64,000 nt of DNA from Streptomyces halstedii (GCA_000720535.1 JOAZ01000017.1:372001-436000); one strand, 5' to 3'; shown: positions 18,087 to 26,414, counted from the stretch's first letter. Notes: generated by a model from the letters alone, not told the origin. Made by a program: numbers and translations.

Positions 18087-19823
18087 ATGAGCACAGGCGC
18101 TGACCCGTCCGCACGGGTGATCGACGGTCGCTTCACGCTGGTCAGAAGACTCGGCAGCGGCGGCATGGGCATGGTCTGGCGCGCCCGTGACGAGGCGCTC
18201 CACCGCGACGTCGCCCTCAAGGAGGTCCGGCCGCCGGACCCCGCCCTCGCGGAGCACGACCCCGAGTCGGCGCGCACCCTGCGCGCCCGGGTCCTGCGGG
18301 AGGCCCGCGCCCTGGCCCGGCTGGACCACCCCAACGTGGTCACCATCCACCACATCGTGGACCCGGGGGAGACCGGCTACCCCTGGATCGTCATGGAGCT
18401 GGTGGAGGGCTCCTCGCTCCAGGAACGGCTGGCCGAGGGCCCAATGTCGCCCGCCGGGGCAGCGGAGTTGGGCCGGGGCGTCCTCTCGGCGCTCCGGGCC
18501 GCCCACGCGGCGGGAATCCACCACCGCGACGTCAAACCGGCCAACGTGCTGCTGCGGACCGACGGACGCCCCGTCCTGACCGACTTCGGTATCGCGGCGA
18601 TCCGCGAGTCCACCAGCCTGACCGCCACCGGGGCGCTCATCGGTTCGCCCGACTACATAGCCCCCGAGCGCATCCGGGGCACCGAGGGCGATCCCTCGTC
18701 CGACCTCTGGTCGCTCGGCATGATGCTGTACGTCGCCGTCGAGGGCCACCACCCGCTCCGCCGGGCCAGCACCCTCGCCACCCTCGCGGCCGTCCTGGAC
18801 GAACAGGTGCCCCCGCCGGTACGCGCCGGAGCGCTCGCCCCCGTACTGGACGCGCTGCTGACCCGGGACACCGCCGCACGGCCGGACGCCGAGACACTGG
18901 ACCGCATGCTGGCCGCCGCGGCTGCCCCCGCCGACGTCTCCGCGCCCGCGCCGCCCGCGGGTTCGCCCGACACCCTCCGCCTCTCGGGAAGCCGCCCGCA
19001 GCCGCCGTCCGGGCCCGCCGCACGGCCCCCGGCGGCGGGCCCGTCCCCGTCGCCACCCGGTGCCGGCTCCCACCACGCCCCCTGGTCCCCGCCTCCGGCC
19101 GGAGCGTCGACCACTCCGGACCACGCACTCGAAAAGGAGCGGGAAGCCCGGGTGCGGCGCCGGATACACATGATCACCGCCGCCACCTCGCTCACCGGCA
19201 CCCTCGTGACCGTCGGTGTCCTGCTGTTCCTCTACGGCCCGCTGTCCTCGGACGACGACAAGGACGCCGACCGGCCGACGGCCACCGCGAGTTCCCCGTC
19301 CGACGACCGAGGTGCGGCGCCCTCACCCCGCGCGGACGCCACGCCCGTCGAGGACACCCAGGAGCGCACAGTGGACCTCCTGACCCCGGACGGGGCTCGG
19401 CAGGTGGTCAAGAGCCTCGAAAAGGTGATGGGCGGCACCCGGGTCACCGACTTCACGCTGTACGGGGAACACGCCTCGGCCTACGCGCCGTTGGCGGCCA
19501 ACCCCAAGCTGTACGACCGCTACACCTACCGCGACGGCCGTGCCGAACGTGAGGACGCCGGCGGCACGCTCTCCGCGAGCGACACCCCCGTCGACCTGAC
19601 GAAGGTCGACTGGGACAAGCTGCCGTCCCTCCTCGCGGACGCGGAGAAGTCCCTCAACATCCCTGACCCGGACAGCCGTTACGTGATCGTGGACCCGTCG
19701 TCCCCCTTCCACGGCGACCGCCCCGTGCTGCGGGTGTACGTCTCCGACGACTACGGCGGCGCCTTCCTCACCGCCGAACTGGACGGAAAGATCATCGAGC
19801 GGAACCCCCGGGACTCCGGCTGA
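18087..19823 (+). CDS. Membrane Ser/Thr protein kinase (PknB-like, no PASTA), 578 aa
   Basis: Kinase domain at residues about 14-275 with Gly loop LGSGGMGMVW, VALKEV lysine, HHRDVKPANVLL catalytic loop, LTDFGIA and SPDYIAPER, so it should be active. A Pro-rich linker (about 285-355) precedes one membrane helix (HMITAATSLTGTLVTVGVLLFLYGPL, about 370-390) and an extracytoplasmic domain of about 180 residues without PASTA repeats. The latter probably senses an external signal or partner. ATG at 18087 lies 82 bases after the Ku stop. No cognate phosphatase is adjacent. Confidence 0.9.
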   Translation: MSTGADPSARVIDGRFTLVRRLGSGGMGMVWRARDEALHRDVALKEVRPPDPALAEHDPESARTLRARVLREARALARLDHPNVVTIHHIVDPGETGYPWIVMELVEGSSLQERLAEGPMSPAGAAELGRGVLSALRAAHAAGIHHRDVKPANVLLRTDGRPVLTDFGIAAIRESTSLTATGALIGSPDYIAPERIRGTEGDPSSDLWSLGMMLYVAVEGHHPLRRASTLATLAAVLDEQVPPPVRAGALAPVLDALLTRDTAARPDAETLDRMLAAAAAPADVSAPAPPAGSPDTLRLSGSRPQPPSGPAARPPAAGPSPSPPGAGSHHAPWSPPPAGASTTPDHALEKEREARVRRRIHMITAATSLTGTLVTVGVLLFLYGPLSSDDDKDADRPTATASSPSDDRGAAPSPRADATPVEDTQERTVDLLTPDGARQVVKSLEKVMGGTRVTDFTLYGEHASAYAPLAANPKLYDRYTYRDGRAEREDAGGTLSASDTPVDLTKVDWDKLPSLLADAEKSLNIPDPDSRYVIVDPSSPFHGDRPVLRVYVSDDYGGAFLTAELDGKIIERNPRDSG

Positions 19824-19920
19824 CCGGTGCCGGAGGCCCGGCACCGGGGCCTCACCGGCGCCCGGCGCCCCGGATCCCGGCCATTCACACGGCGTGCCGC
19901 GCCCCCGCGCAGTAGAGTGC

Positions 19921-20078
19921 CCGATGCCGTGACTGGCGCGTGCCCCGCGGGGCACTCCGTGGAAGCGACCACGAGGGAGCGGCACACCCCGGGCACCGTC
20001 CCGGGGCGTCATCGCCGGAAGGCCGTCCGCCTGGGCCGTCCGGGTCCATGTCGCCGCCGTGCGACCGACCCGGGAGGA
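19921..20078 (+). promoter_or_regulatory. ZTP (pfl) riboswitch controlling glyA
   Basis: The leader shows the conserved ZTP-riboswitch elements in order: CCGTGACTGGCG (19928-19939), a hairpin, GTGGAA...CCACGAGGGAGCGGCAC (about 19968-19985), a second variable hairpin (CCCCGGGCACCGTCCCGGGG) and the invariant CCGCCTGGGC (20027-20036). ZTP/AICAR signals low 10-formyl-tetrahydrofolate, and this class often precedes one-carbon genes such as glyA. Just downstream CCGGGTC (20040-20046) can pair with GACCCGG (20067-20073), which covers the start of the GGGAGGA ribosome site (20072-20078). Control is therefore probably translational (inference). Confidence 0.88.
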
Positions 20079-20083
20079 TCCCC

Positions 20084-21364
20084 GTGTCCGTACAGCCGTC
20101 CGAAGACCGCCGTCCCGCCCTGACCGCGACCGATCCGGAACTCGCCGCACTGGTGAACGCCGAGGAGCGGCTCCAGGCCGACACCCTGCGCCTGATCCCC
20201 AGTGAGAACTACGTGTCCGCCGCCGTTCTGGAGGCGTCCGGGACGGTTCTCCAGAACAAGTACTCCGAGGGCTATCCCGGCCGCCGCTACTACGAAGGCC
20301 AGCAGGTCATCGACCAGGTGGAGACGCTCGCCGCCGAGCGGGCCAGGGACCTGTTCGGCATGGAGCACGCCAACGTGCAGCCGTACTCCGGCTCACCCGC
20401 CAACCTCGCCGTCTACCTGGCGTTCCTGGAGCCGGGCGACACCGTCCTGGGGATGTCCCTGCCGATGGGCGGCCACCTCACCCACGGCTGGGGCGTCTCG
20501 GCGACCGGCACCTGGTTCCGGGGGGTGCGGTACGGGGTTCGGCGCGACACCGGGCGCGTCGACCTGGACGAGGTGCGCGACCTGGCGCGCGCCGAACGCC
20601 CCAAGGTGATCTTCTGCGGGGGCACGGCGGTGCCCCGGGTCATCGACTTCGCCGGGTTCGCGGACATCGCCCGCGAGGTCGGCGCGGTCCTGGTCGCCGA
20701 TGTGGCCCACATCGCCGGGCTGATCGCCGGAGGCGCGCACCCCTCACCGTCCGGCCACGCGGACGTGGTGTCCACCACCACCCACAAGACCCTGCGCGGC
20801 CCGCGCGGAGCGATGCTCCTCTCCCGGGGGGAACACGCCAAGGCCATCGACCGGGCGGTCTTCCCCGGCCTCCAGGGCGGCCCGCACAACCAGACCACGG
20901 CCGCCATCGCGGTCGCCCTGAAGGAGGCCGCCACACCGGAGTTCGGCGCGTACGCCCATCAGGTCGTCGCCAACGCCCGTGCGCTGGGGGAGGAGATGGC
21001 CGCACGCGGCTTCGACCTGGTCTCCGGGGGCACGGACAACCACCTGCTGCTGGTCGACCTGACGGGGAAGGACGTGCCGGGGAAGGTCGCGGCCAAGGCG
21101 CTCGACCGGGCGGGGATCGTCGTCAACTACAACGCCGTCCCCTACGACCCGCGCAAGCCGTTCGACCCGTCCGGCATCCGCGTCGGCACCCCCGCCCTGA
21201 CGTCCCGGGGCGTGCCGGCCTCCGAGATGGGCACCGTCGCACAGTGGATCGATCTTGTGGTCGACGCCGCCCGTACAGGTGACGAAACCACTGTTTCCAA
21301 GGTCAGGGGCGAGGTGAAGGCGATGATGGACGCCTATCCGGCGCCGGGCCTCCCCCTGGTCTGA
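20084..21364 (+). CDS. glyA: Serine hydroxymethyltransferase (riboswitch-controlled copy), 426 aa
   Basis: GTG start at 20084 behind GGGAGGA. PLP enzyme that converts serine and tetrahydrofolate to glycine and 5,10-methylene-THF. The PLP lysine is K235 in STTTHKTLRGPRG; LIPSENYVS, NKYSEGYPGRRYYEGQQVID and VADVAHIAGLI are SHMT motifs. The GG of the usual YYGG is EG, as seen in one SHMT subfamily. A ZTP riboswitch lies directly upstream, which ties its expression to purine/folate status. A second, more divergent SHMT is at 51161-52441. Confidence 0.95.
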   Translation: MSVQPSEDRRPALTATDPELAALVNAEERLQADTLRLIPSENYVSAAVLEASGTVLQNKYSEGYPGRRYYEGQQVIDQVETLAAERARDLFGMEHANVQPYSGSPANLAVYLAFLEPGDTVLGMSLPMGGHLTHGWGVSATGTWFRGVRYGVRRDTGRVDLDEVRDLARAERPKVIFCGGTAVPRVIDFAGFADIAREVGAVLVADVAHIAGLIAGGAHPSPSGHADVVSTTTHKTLRGPRGAMLLSRGEHAKAIDRAVFPGLQGGPHNQTTAAIAVALKEAATPEFGAYAHQVVANARALGEEMAARGFDLVSGGTDNHLLLVDLTGKDVPGKVAAKALDRAGIVVNYNAVPYDPRKPFDPSGIRVGTPALTSRGVPASEMGTVAQWIDLVVDAARTGDETTVSKVRGEVKAMMDAYPAPGLPLV

Positions 21365-21541
21365 CCGGGCCGCCGGAGCAGTCCGGGGCGCACGGAGCCC
21401 GGACCGCTCCGGAACGCCGGGTCCTCGACCCCGCGCGCCCGCTCTGCGCCCTGTCCGGTTGTCGAACTGCCGTACAAGGTGGAGACAAACGGGGGAGCGA
21501 GGAAGTCGGAGAGGCGGAAACGGCGAACACGAGGGGGCACG

Positions 21542-22963
21542 ATGCACGATCTGAAGGTCACGTCATGGCAGCTCTTCGGGCATGACCGGCTGTATGTGAA
21601 CCTGCCCGACGGCACCGCGATCGGCTGGGCCGACCTGGGCAGCGGCACGATCACCGTCCTGCACCCGCGCTACCGTGACGCCGTCACGGACGCGCTCGCC
21701 CGTCAGGTCCCGGACATGCCGGTCCTCGGCGAGGTGGACCCTCCGGACCCCCTGATGCCGCCGACGCCGCCCCCTTCGGCCCCCCGGATCCCGCCGCTGC
21801 GGCGGATGCGGATGCGGAAGGGCTCGGAGGCGGGGGAGCGCGGGGGAACACCGGAGCAGGGCCGGGAGGACGTCCCGCCCCCGGCGCACACCCCACGCGT
21901 CCCGGAACAGGCACGGCCACCCAGCCAGGAGCGAGAACCGGTCACGGCGTCCCCGGGCGAGCGCGAGGGGCGACGCCCGCCCCAGGAGCAGGCGGCCGGG
22001 GACGAGCGTTCCCGGGAGCCGGCCCGGAAGGACGCGCCCACCCGCGAACCCACCCGCGAACCCTGGCCCGAAGCGGAGTCCGGGTCCCGGCCGGAACCGG
22101 TGTCCGCGTCCCGGCCGGAACCGGCGTCGGGGCCCCGGCCGGAACCGGTGTCCGCGTCCCGGCCGGAACCGGTGTCCGCGTCCCGGCCGGAACCGGCGTC
22201 CGGGCCCCGGCCCGAAGCGGAGTCCGCGTCCCGGCCCGAACCCGTGTCCTCCGTCTCCGCCTCCGCGCCCCCCGGCCCCGCGTCCCCCGACCCCACGACA
22301 CCCGAGCCCAACGCGCCGGGGCGGCGGCCGGAGCTGCCCGCGCTCACCCCCGCCACCGACCTCTCGACCCGCCGCCCCGGCACCGCGTTGCGGGTGCAGC
22401 TCGGTGAGTCCGGTGCCGGCACGCTCGTACGGGCCGCCACCGGGGCGCTGCGCCGGCAGAAGGAGCCGGACCCCCGGCGCACCGCGCTGTCCGGGGAGCG
22501 CCGGGTCGGGGCCGAGCTGAAGCGGCTGACCCGGCACGGCTGGCGGGTCCTGCACTCCGTACCCCTGTCGGACGGCACGGAGATCGGGCACCTGCTCATC
22601 GGCCCGGGAGGGGTGTTCGCCGTGCACGCGGAGCACCACCCCCAGGCGTCGGTACGGATCGACGACGGCACGGTGCGGTTCGGTGACGGCGAGCCCCAGC
22701 CGTACGCCCTCGACGACCGGTTCGGGGCCGGGCGGGCGCGGAGGGTGCTGGAGGCGTACTGCACCTTCGCCGTGCCGGTCGGGACCGTGCTGGTGTTCAC
22801 CGGCGTCGCCGCGCTCGACGTGGTCACCACCCCGCCGGACGTACGTGTCCTGAGGGAGCGTCAGGTGTCGTCGCTGGCGCCGCTGAGCGGGGCGCTCACC
22901 CCCACCCAGGTGGAGCGGGTCTACGACGTGGCGCGTAACCAGGAGGCATGGGCGGGCGCTTGA
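21542..22963 (+). CDS. NERD-like nuclease-related domain protein with repeat-rich middle, 473 aa
   Basis: ATG at 21542 behind GAGGGGG. The N-terminal 60 residues (MHDLKVTSWQLFGHDRLYVN...) form a small domain. The middle (about 70-290) is disordered, Pro/Glu/Arg-rich, with repeats of SRPEPVSA/GPRPEPVSA type. The C-terminal 150 residues (ALSGERRVGAELKRLTRHGWRVLHSVPLSDGTEIGHLLIGPGGVFAVHA) match the nuclease-related (NERD) domain pattern, with E, D and the GxxxxxH strand retained in altered form. No nuclease activity is shown for most members. It stands alone and convergent with the hydrolase gene. Confidence 0.75.
   Translation: MHDLKVTSWQLFGHDRLYVNLPDGTAIGWADLGSGTITVLHPRYRDAVTDALARQVPDMPVLGEVDPPDPLMPPTPPPSAPRIPPLRRMRMRKGSEAGERGGTPEQGREDVPPPAHTPRVPEQARPPSQEREPVTASPGEREGRRPPQEQAAGDERSREPARKDAPTREPTREPWPEAESGSRPEPVSASRPEPASGPRPEPVSASRPEPVSASRPEPASGPRPEAESASRPEPVSSVSASAPPGPASPDPTTPEPNAPGRRPELPALTPATDLSTRRPGTALRVQLGESGAGTLVRAATGALRRQKEPDPRRTALSGERRVGAELKRLTRHGWRVLHSVPLSDGTEIGHLLIGPGGVFAVHAEHHPQASVRIDDGTVRFGDGEPQPYALDDRFGAGRARRVLEAYCTFAVPVGTVLVFTGVAALDVVTTPPDVRVLRERQVSSLAPLSGALTPTQVERVYDVARNQEAWAGA
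22066..22250 (+). repeat. In-frame tandem repeat coding for SRPEPVSA/PRPEPASG units
   Basis: Units of 24-27 bases (gtccCGGCCGGAACCGGtgtccg and variants) repeat about seven times within the NERD-like gene. They keep the reading frame and differ by a few bases (gtccgcgtcccg, gtcggggccccg). The near-identity of adjacent units implies recent duplication, so the linker length probably differs between strains. Confidence 0.85.
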
Positions 22964-22969
22964 CGCGCA

Positions 22970-23007
22970 CGGTGGCGGCACCCGGTGGGTTCCGGGTGCC
23001 GCCACCG
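22970..23007. terminator. Strong hairpin terminator between convergent genes
   Basis: Perfect 16-bp stem: CGGTGGCGGCACCCGG (22970-22985) and its complement (22992-23007) with a 6-base loop. It lies between the stop codons of the NERD-like gene and the hydrolase gene, so it can serve both strands. It has no U-tract. Confidence 0.8.
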
Positions 23008-23046
23008 GTCGTTCGTCGGCCGAATCCGCTTACGCGGTACTGCCGT

Positions 23047-24033
23047 TCACACGGCGAGGCTGGTGTGCAGGAAGTCGAGGATCTCCTTGCGCGCGGCCTC
23101 CGCCTGCGGCGCCACCCCCGGCATGCTGAGGAACGCGTGCGTCGCCTCCGGGAACTCGATGAGCTGGGCCGGCGTCCCGGCCGCGCGCAGCCGCTCGGCG
23201 TAACCGCGGCCCTGGTCGGCCACCGGATCGTGCGTCGGTACCACCACGAGCGCCGGGGGCAGCCCGTGCAGGTCGGCGTAGAGCGGTGACAGCGCGCGGG
23301 AGTCCGCGCCCGGCGGGACGGCGAAGCGGTGGAACAGTTCGAGCTGCGGCATGCTGAGCGTGGGGGTGTGGGAGTACTCGACGGCCGAGGGATGGTCGAG
23401 CATCGTCTCGGTCAGATCGACGGCCGGGTTCACCAACACCTGTGCCGCGAGGGGCAGATCGGCCTTCCTGGCCCGGACCGCGGCCAGGGCGGTGACCAAC
23501 GCGCCGCAGCTCTCACCGAAGACGGCGACACGCGTCGGGCTGATGCCCCACTCCGCCGCGTTCCGCACCAGGTGGTCCAGTACGTCCCAGCCGTCGTCGA
23601 CGGCCGCCGACAGAGGATGGTCCGGGCCGACGAGGCGGTGCTCGACCGAGACGACGACCGCGGGCAGCCGGGCGGCGAGGTGGCTGTTGACCCAGTCGCT
23701 CTGCACCGCCGTGCCCACGAACCCGCCGCCGTGCACATGGACCACGAGCGGCAGACCGGCGCCGGTGCCCGGGGTCCCGGACGAGGGCCGGTACACCCGG
23801 ACGGGTAAACGGCGGCCGGGCAGCGCCATCTCCTGCCACTCGATCGTGACACCGTCCTCGGGCATTCCGGTGATCGCCCGCGCCTCGGGAGCCGCCCTCC
23901 GGCGGTTCTCCGCGTCCCGGAAGGCGAAGATCTCCTCGTCCGTCAGGGCGGCCCAGTCCGGCTCACCCGCCGGGGCCTGCCCCTGGGACCGGACGTCGGC
24001 CGGGCGCGGCTGCGCACCGGTGGCCTCGCTCAT
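23047..24033 (-). CDS. HSL-family alpha/beta-hydrolase (esterase), 328 aa
   Basis: Hormone-sensitive-lipase type esterase. Oxyanion motif HGGGF (VVHVHGGGFVG), nucleophile Ser in GESCG, acid Asp in VPTHDPVADQG, His in EATHAFLSMPG. No signal peptide, so cytoplasmic. ATG at 24033 with GGGAGC upstream. The ATG overlaps the stop of a possible 53-codon leaderless ORF (24191-24030) by ATGA, which could couple their translation. The substrate is unknown; it probably cleaves short acyl esters. It is convergent with the NERD-like gene. Confidence 0.9.
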   Translation of the reverse strand: MSEATGAQPRPADVRSQGQAPAGEPDWAALTDEEIFAFRDAENRRRAAPEARAITGMPEDGVTIEWQEMALPGRRLPVRVYRPSSGTPGTGAGLPLVVHVHGGGFVGTAVQSDWVNSHLAARLPAVVVSVEHRLVGPDHPLSAAVDDGWDVLDHLVRNAAEWGISPTRVAVFGESCGALVTALAAVRARKADLPLAAQVLVNPAVDLTETMLDHPSAVEYSHTPTLSMPQLELFHRFAVPPGADSRALSPLYADLHGLPPALVVVPTHDPVADQGRGYAERLRAAGTPAQLIEFPEATHAFLSMPGVAPQAEAARKEILDFLHTSLAV

Positions 24034-24191
24034 GATCGTGCTCCCTTCGCCGTGGGCCTGTGTGCGGAAGGCGTCAGACCCAGCGGTCCCTCTCGCGGAT
24101 CGGTACGGGTGACGACGAACGACAGCGCGTCGCCCGGGAGGCGGTCGGCCCCCTCCGGACGCGCGCACGGTTCGGCACGGTTTCTGTTCAT
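24030..24191 (-). CDS. Candidate leaderless small ORF upstream of the hydrolase, 53 aa
   Basis: The ATG at 24191 lies 7-8 bases after a -10-like TAGCGT, where transcription should begin, so the ORF would be translated from a leaderless mRNA. It runs to a TGA that overlaps the hydrolase ATG (ATGA). The peptide starts MNRNRAEPCARPEGADRL. Third positions are mostly G/C in the first half and less so near the end. No family is recognised. It could be a coupling leader peptide rather than a functional protein. The case rests on promoter position and stop/start overlap only. Confidence 0.4.
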   Translation of the reverse strand: MNRNRAEPCARPEGADRLPGDALSFVVTRTDPREGPLGLTPSAHRPTAKGARS

Positions 24192-24198
24192 GACGGCC

Positions 24199-24226
24199 AC
24201 GCTAGAGACCCGTATCGGTATCGCAA
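24199..24226 (-). promoter_or_regulatory. Candidate promoter for the small ORF/hydrolase unit
   Basis: Minus strand TTGCGA (24226-24221), 16-base spacer, TAGCGT (24204-24199). The spacer contains the direct repeat CGATAC-CGATAC (about 24209-24222), a possible regulator site. It fits a vegetative-sigma promoter whose start falls at the ATG of the leaderless ORF. Confidence 0.45.
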
Positions 24227-24605
24227 AGAGCGCCACCTTCCACCGCATGTCGGAAATCGGACACGTTATCGAGTGCGCACTCATCGGATGTTTCCCCCGC
24301 CCTTGGGTACCGGGCCGTCTCGGCGTGGCCGCCGGGCACGTCGGCCGGCCGGGCCGCCCGTGGCACACTCACGGCCGATGCCCTGGCCCGGAGGTGGAGG
24401 TTCCGTCCCCCCGGTCGGGCGGGCGCCGTGGATCACGGAGTGCCGTGCCGTGTCGCGTACGGGCACTCTCGGCCAAGGCCCGGGCGGGGGAAGTCGTATG
24501 TGAACGGAGCGTTTCGGGAACGGCTGTTCGAGGCCGCCGTCCCGTTGGCCCTCGTAGGGTGAGACGACGGCGTCCTGATGGACGCTCCGAACGGAGAGGC
24601 TCCCT
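24227..24605. other. Intergenic region, about 380 bp, between divergent genes
   Basis: No convincing gene on either strand; open frames here lack ribosome sites and have antisense-like composition. An A/T-richer segment (about 24255-24300, GAAATCGGACACGTTATCGAGTGCGCACTCATCGG) may hold regulatory sites; GAGTGCGCACTC is a perfect 12-bp palindrome at about 24271-24282. The promoter for the SUMF1-like gene is expected near 24540-24580. Confidence 0.4.
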
Positions 24606-25307
24606 GTGCACCCGCCCATGGTCGAGATCCCCGGCGGCACGGTGGACCTCCGCGACGACCGCCGCGGCACCCGCTGGCGGACCGCGCTGGCCCCCTTCCT
24701 GATCGGCCGTCACCCCGTGACCGCCGGGCTGCACCGCGAGGTCACCGGGAAGGCCACCGCCACGGCGGACGCCGCGCCCCTGACGAACATCAGCTGGTTC
24801 GACGCCGTCGAGCTGTGCAACCGGACCTCGGCCCGGTCCGGACTGTCTCCGGCCTACCACCACGACCCCGCGACCGGGGACGTGGTCTGGGACGAGGAGT
24901 GCGACGGCTACCGGCTGCCCACCGAGGCGGAGTGGCAGTACGCCTGCCGGGCGGGCACGGCGGGCTACCGGTACGGCGAGATCGACGCCATCGCCTGGTA
25001 CGACGGGAACTCGGGCGGCCGGGCCCACGAGGTCGGGGCCAAGGACCCCAACCCGTGGGGGCTGTACGACATGCTGGGCAACGTCTGGGAGTGGTGCTGG
25101 GACCTCTACGACGAGGAGGTCTACGGCTCGTACCGCATCTTCCGGGGCGGCGGCTGGGCCGAGTCGGAGCGCGGCTGCGGCGCCACGGTCCGTCGCCGCA
25201 GCCACCCCACCTTCGCCATCGACGACCTGGGCCTCCGGCTGGCCCGGAGCGTGCGCCGACAGGCAATTCCGGGGGTTGGTCCAGACCCATGGGCGTCGGG
25301 CTATTGA
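24606..25307 (+). CDS. SUMF1/FGE-like (formylglycine-generating-enzyme superfamily) protein, 233 aa
   Basis: GTG at 24606 behind GGAGAGG; an in-frame ATG at 24618 is an alternative. Family signs: MVEIPGGTVDL at the N-terminus, FLIGRHPVT, LTNISWFDAVELCN, YRLPTEAEWQYACRAGT, NPWGLYDMLGNVWEW and FRGGGWAESE. It is a compact version of the fold. The Cys pair of true formylglycine-generating enzymes near the C-terminus is not present (only one Cys, ERGCGA), so sulfatase activation is unlikely, and no sulfatase gene is nearby. The end of the gene overlaps the LPMO promoter: its stop TGA lies inside the -35 box of that promoter. Confidence 0.82.
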   Translation: MHPPMVEIPGGTVDLRDDRRGTRWRTALAPFLIGRHPVTAGLHREVTGKATATADAAPLTNISWFDAVELCNRTSARSGLSPAYHHDPATGDVVWDEECDGYRLPTEAEWQYACRAGTAGYRYGEIDAIAWYDGNSGGRAHEVGAKDPNPWGLYDMLGNVWEWCWDLYDEEVYGSYRIFRGGGWAESERGCGATVRRRSHPTFAIDDLGLRLARSVRRQAIPGVGPDPWASGY

Positions 25308-25341
25308 CGTGGACCTGACCATGAGTATGGTCTAGACCTAC
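25276..25341 (+). promoter_or_regulatory. LPMO promoter with DasR-type (dre) boxes
   Basis: TTGACG (25304-25309), 16-base spacer, TATGGT (25326-25331). A palindromic TGGTCTAGACC box (25328-25338) overlaps the -10, and a second, weaker box TTGGTCCAGACCCA is at 25276-25289. The match to the DasR consensus (TGGTCTAGACCA core) is strong. DasR is the GntR-type repressor released by amino-sugar phosphates and controls chitin use in Streptomyces (established knowledge). Confidence 0.85.
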
Positions 25342-25529
25342 GGTGAGCCCCGGTCGCCACCCCGCGACCCGTGGTGAACGCGGAGGCGGGATCCGCCCCC
25401 GCGCCGCTGACCGCGCACACGCTTCCGGTACGCCCGCGGCTCGGCGGGGCGCGCGGGGTACCGGTGGTGCGGGCACACCGGCCGCTGTCGAACGCCTCCG
25501 GCGGCGGACTCCACAGCGAAGGAGTTGAC

Positions 25530-26252
25530 ATGAACACGAAACGACGGCTGGCTGCCGTGATCGGCGTGGGCATCGCCCCCCTGGTCGCGGTATGCCTCCC
25601 GGCCGCCACGGCCGGCGCGCACGGCTACGTCTCCACGCCCCCGAGCCGTCAGGCGCAGTGCGCCGCGGGCACCGTCGACTGCGGTTCCATCAAGTACGAG
25701 CCGCAGAGCGTCGAAGGGCCGAAGGGGCTGCGGAGCTGTAGCGGCGGCAACGCGGGATTCGCCGAGCTCGACGACGACAGCAAGAACTGGAAGGCCACCC
25801 CGGTCAGCAGCTCGACCACCTTCACCTGGAACCTGACGGCACGTCATGCCACGAGCACCTGGCAGTACTTCGTCGGCGGCCAGACGGTGGCCGAGTTCAA
25901 CGACAACGGTGCGCAGCCCGGCGCGACCGTCACCCACCAGGTGAACTTCGGCGGCCTCACCGGCCGGCAGAAGGTCCTCGCCGTCTGGAACATCGCCGAC
26001 ACCCCCAACGCGTTCTACGCCTGCATCGACGTCCAGATCGGCGGTGGCGGCGGGAACGGCGGCGGCGGGGGCGAGGAGAACCCGGGCGACTGCGCCGCCT
26101 CGGCCTGGAGCGCGGGAGCGGTCTACAACGGCGGGGACACCGTCTCCTGGAAGAACCACACCTGGCGTGCCAAGTGGTGGGCTCAGGGCGAGGAGCCCGG
26201 CACCACCGGCGAGTGGGGCGTCTGGGAGGACCTCGGCGCCTGCGCGGCGTAA
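25530..26252 (+). CDS. Secreted AA10 lytic polysaccharide monooxygenase with CBM5/12, 240 aa
   Basis: ATG at 25530 behind GAAGGAG. The signal peptide ends at AGA, leaving H31 (HGYVSTPPSRQ) as the mature N-terminus, the first ligand of the copper histidine brace; H106 in TARHATSTW is the second. The catalytic domain is about 170 residues. A Gly-rich linker (GGGGGNGGGGGEE) leads to a C-terminal chitin-binding domain (SAWSAGAVYNGGDTVSWKNHTWRAKWW). These enzymes cleave crystalline chitin oxidatively and help chitinases. The DasR-type boxes upstream fit induction by chitin. A GH18 chitinase gene, damaged here, lies at the other end of the window. Confidence 0.95.
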   Translation: MNTKRRLAAVIGVGIAPLVAVCLPAATAGAHGYVSTPPSRQAQCAAGTVDCGSIKYEPQSVEGPKGLRSCSGGNAGFAELDDDSKNWKATPVSSSTTFTWNLTARHATSTWQYFVGGQTVAEFNDNGAQPGATVTHQVNFGGLTGRQKVLAVWNIADTPNAFYACIDVQIGGGGGNGGGGGEENPGDCAASAWSAGAVYNGGDTVSWKNHTWRAKWWAQGEEPGTTGEWGVWEDLGACAA

Positions 26253-26263
26253 CGCCCGCGGAC

Positions 26264-26395
26264 CGTACCGGTGCACCGGTTGCCCTCGGTGTACCGGTAC
26301 ACCCGTGCCGGTACACGCGTGCCGGTACACCCGTGGCCGCGTACGCACGCGCGGTACGTCCGTGCGACGCCCGTGGCCGGTACACCCTCGTGGCG
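26264..26395. repeat. Degenerate 15-bp tandem repeat (CCGGTACACCCGTG)
   Basis: Downstream of the LPMO gene, CCGGTACACCCGTG-like units recur (about 26294, 26309, 26323, 26378) with decayed copies between them. Because each unit contains GGTACC-like symmetry, many hairpins are possible, and part of the array may act as a terminator. No gene is seen in this gap. Confidence 0.7.
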
Positions 26396-26414
26396 CCCGA
26401 CGCGACCGTCCGGG

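Noticed and set aside
22066-22250. Repeat array as a possible CRISPR
   Set aside because: The repeats are contiguous, in frame within a gene and without unique spacers. There are no cas genes. The other short arrays also lack spacers.
24606-25307. True formylglycine-generating enzyme (sulfatase activator)
   Set aside because: The paired C-terminal cysteines that bind copper are missing and no sulfatase gene is close, so only superfamily membership is supported.
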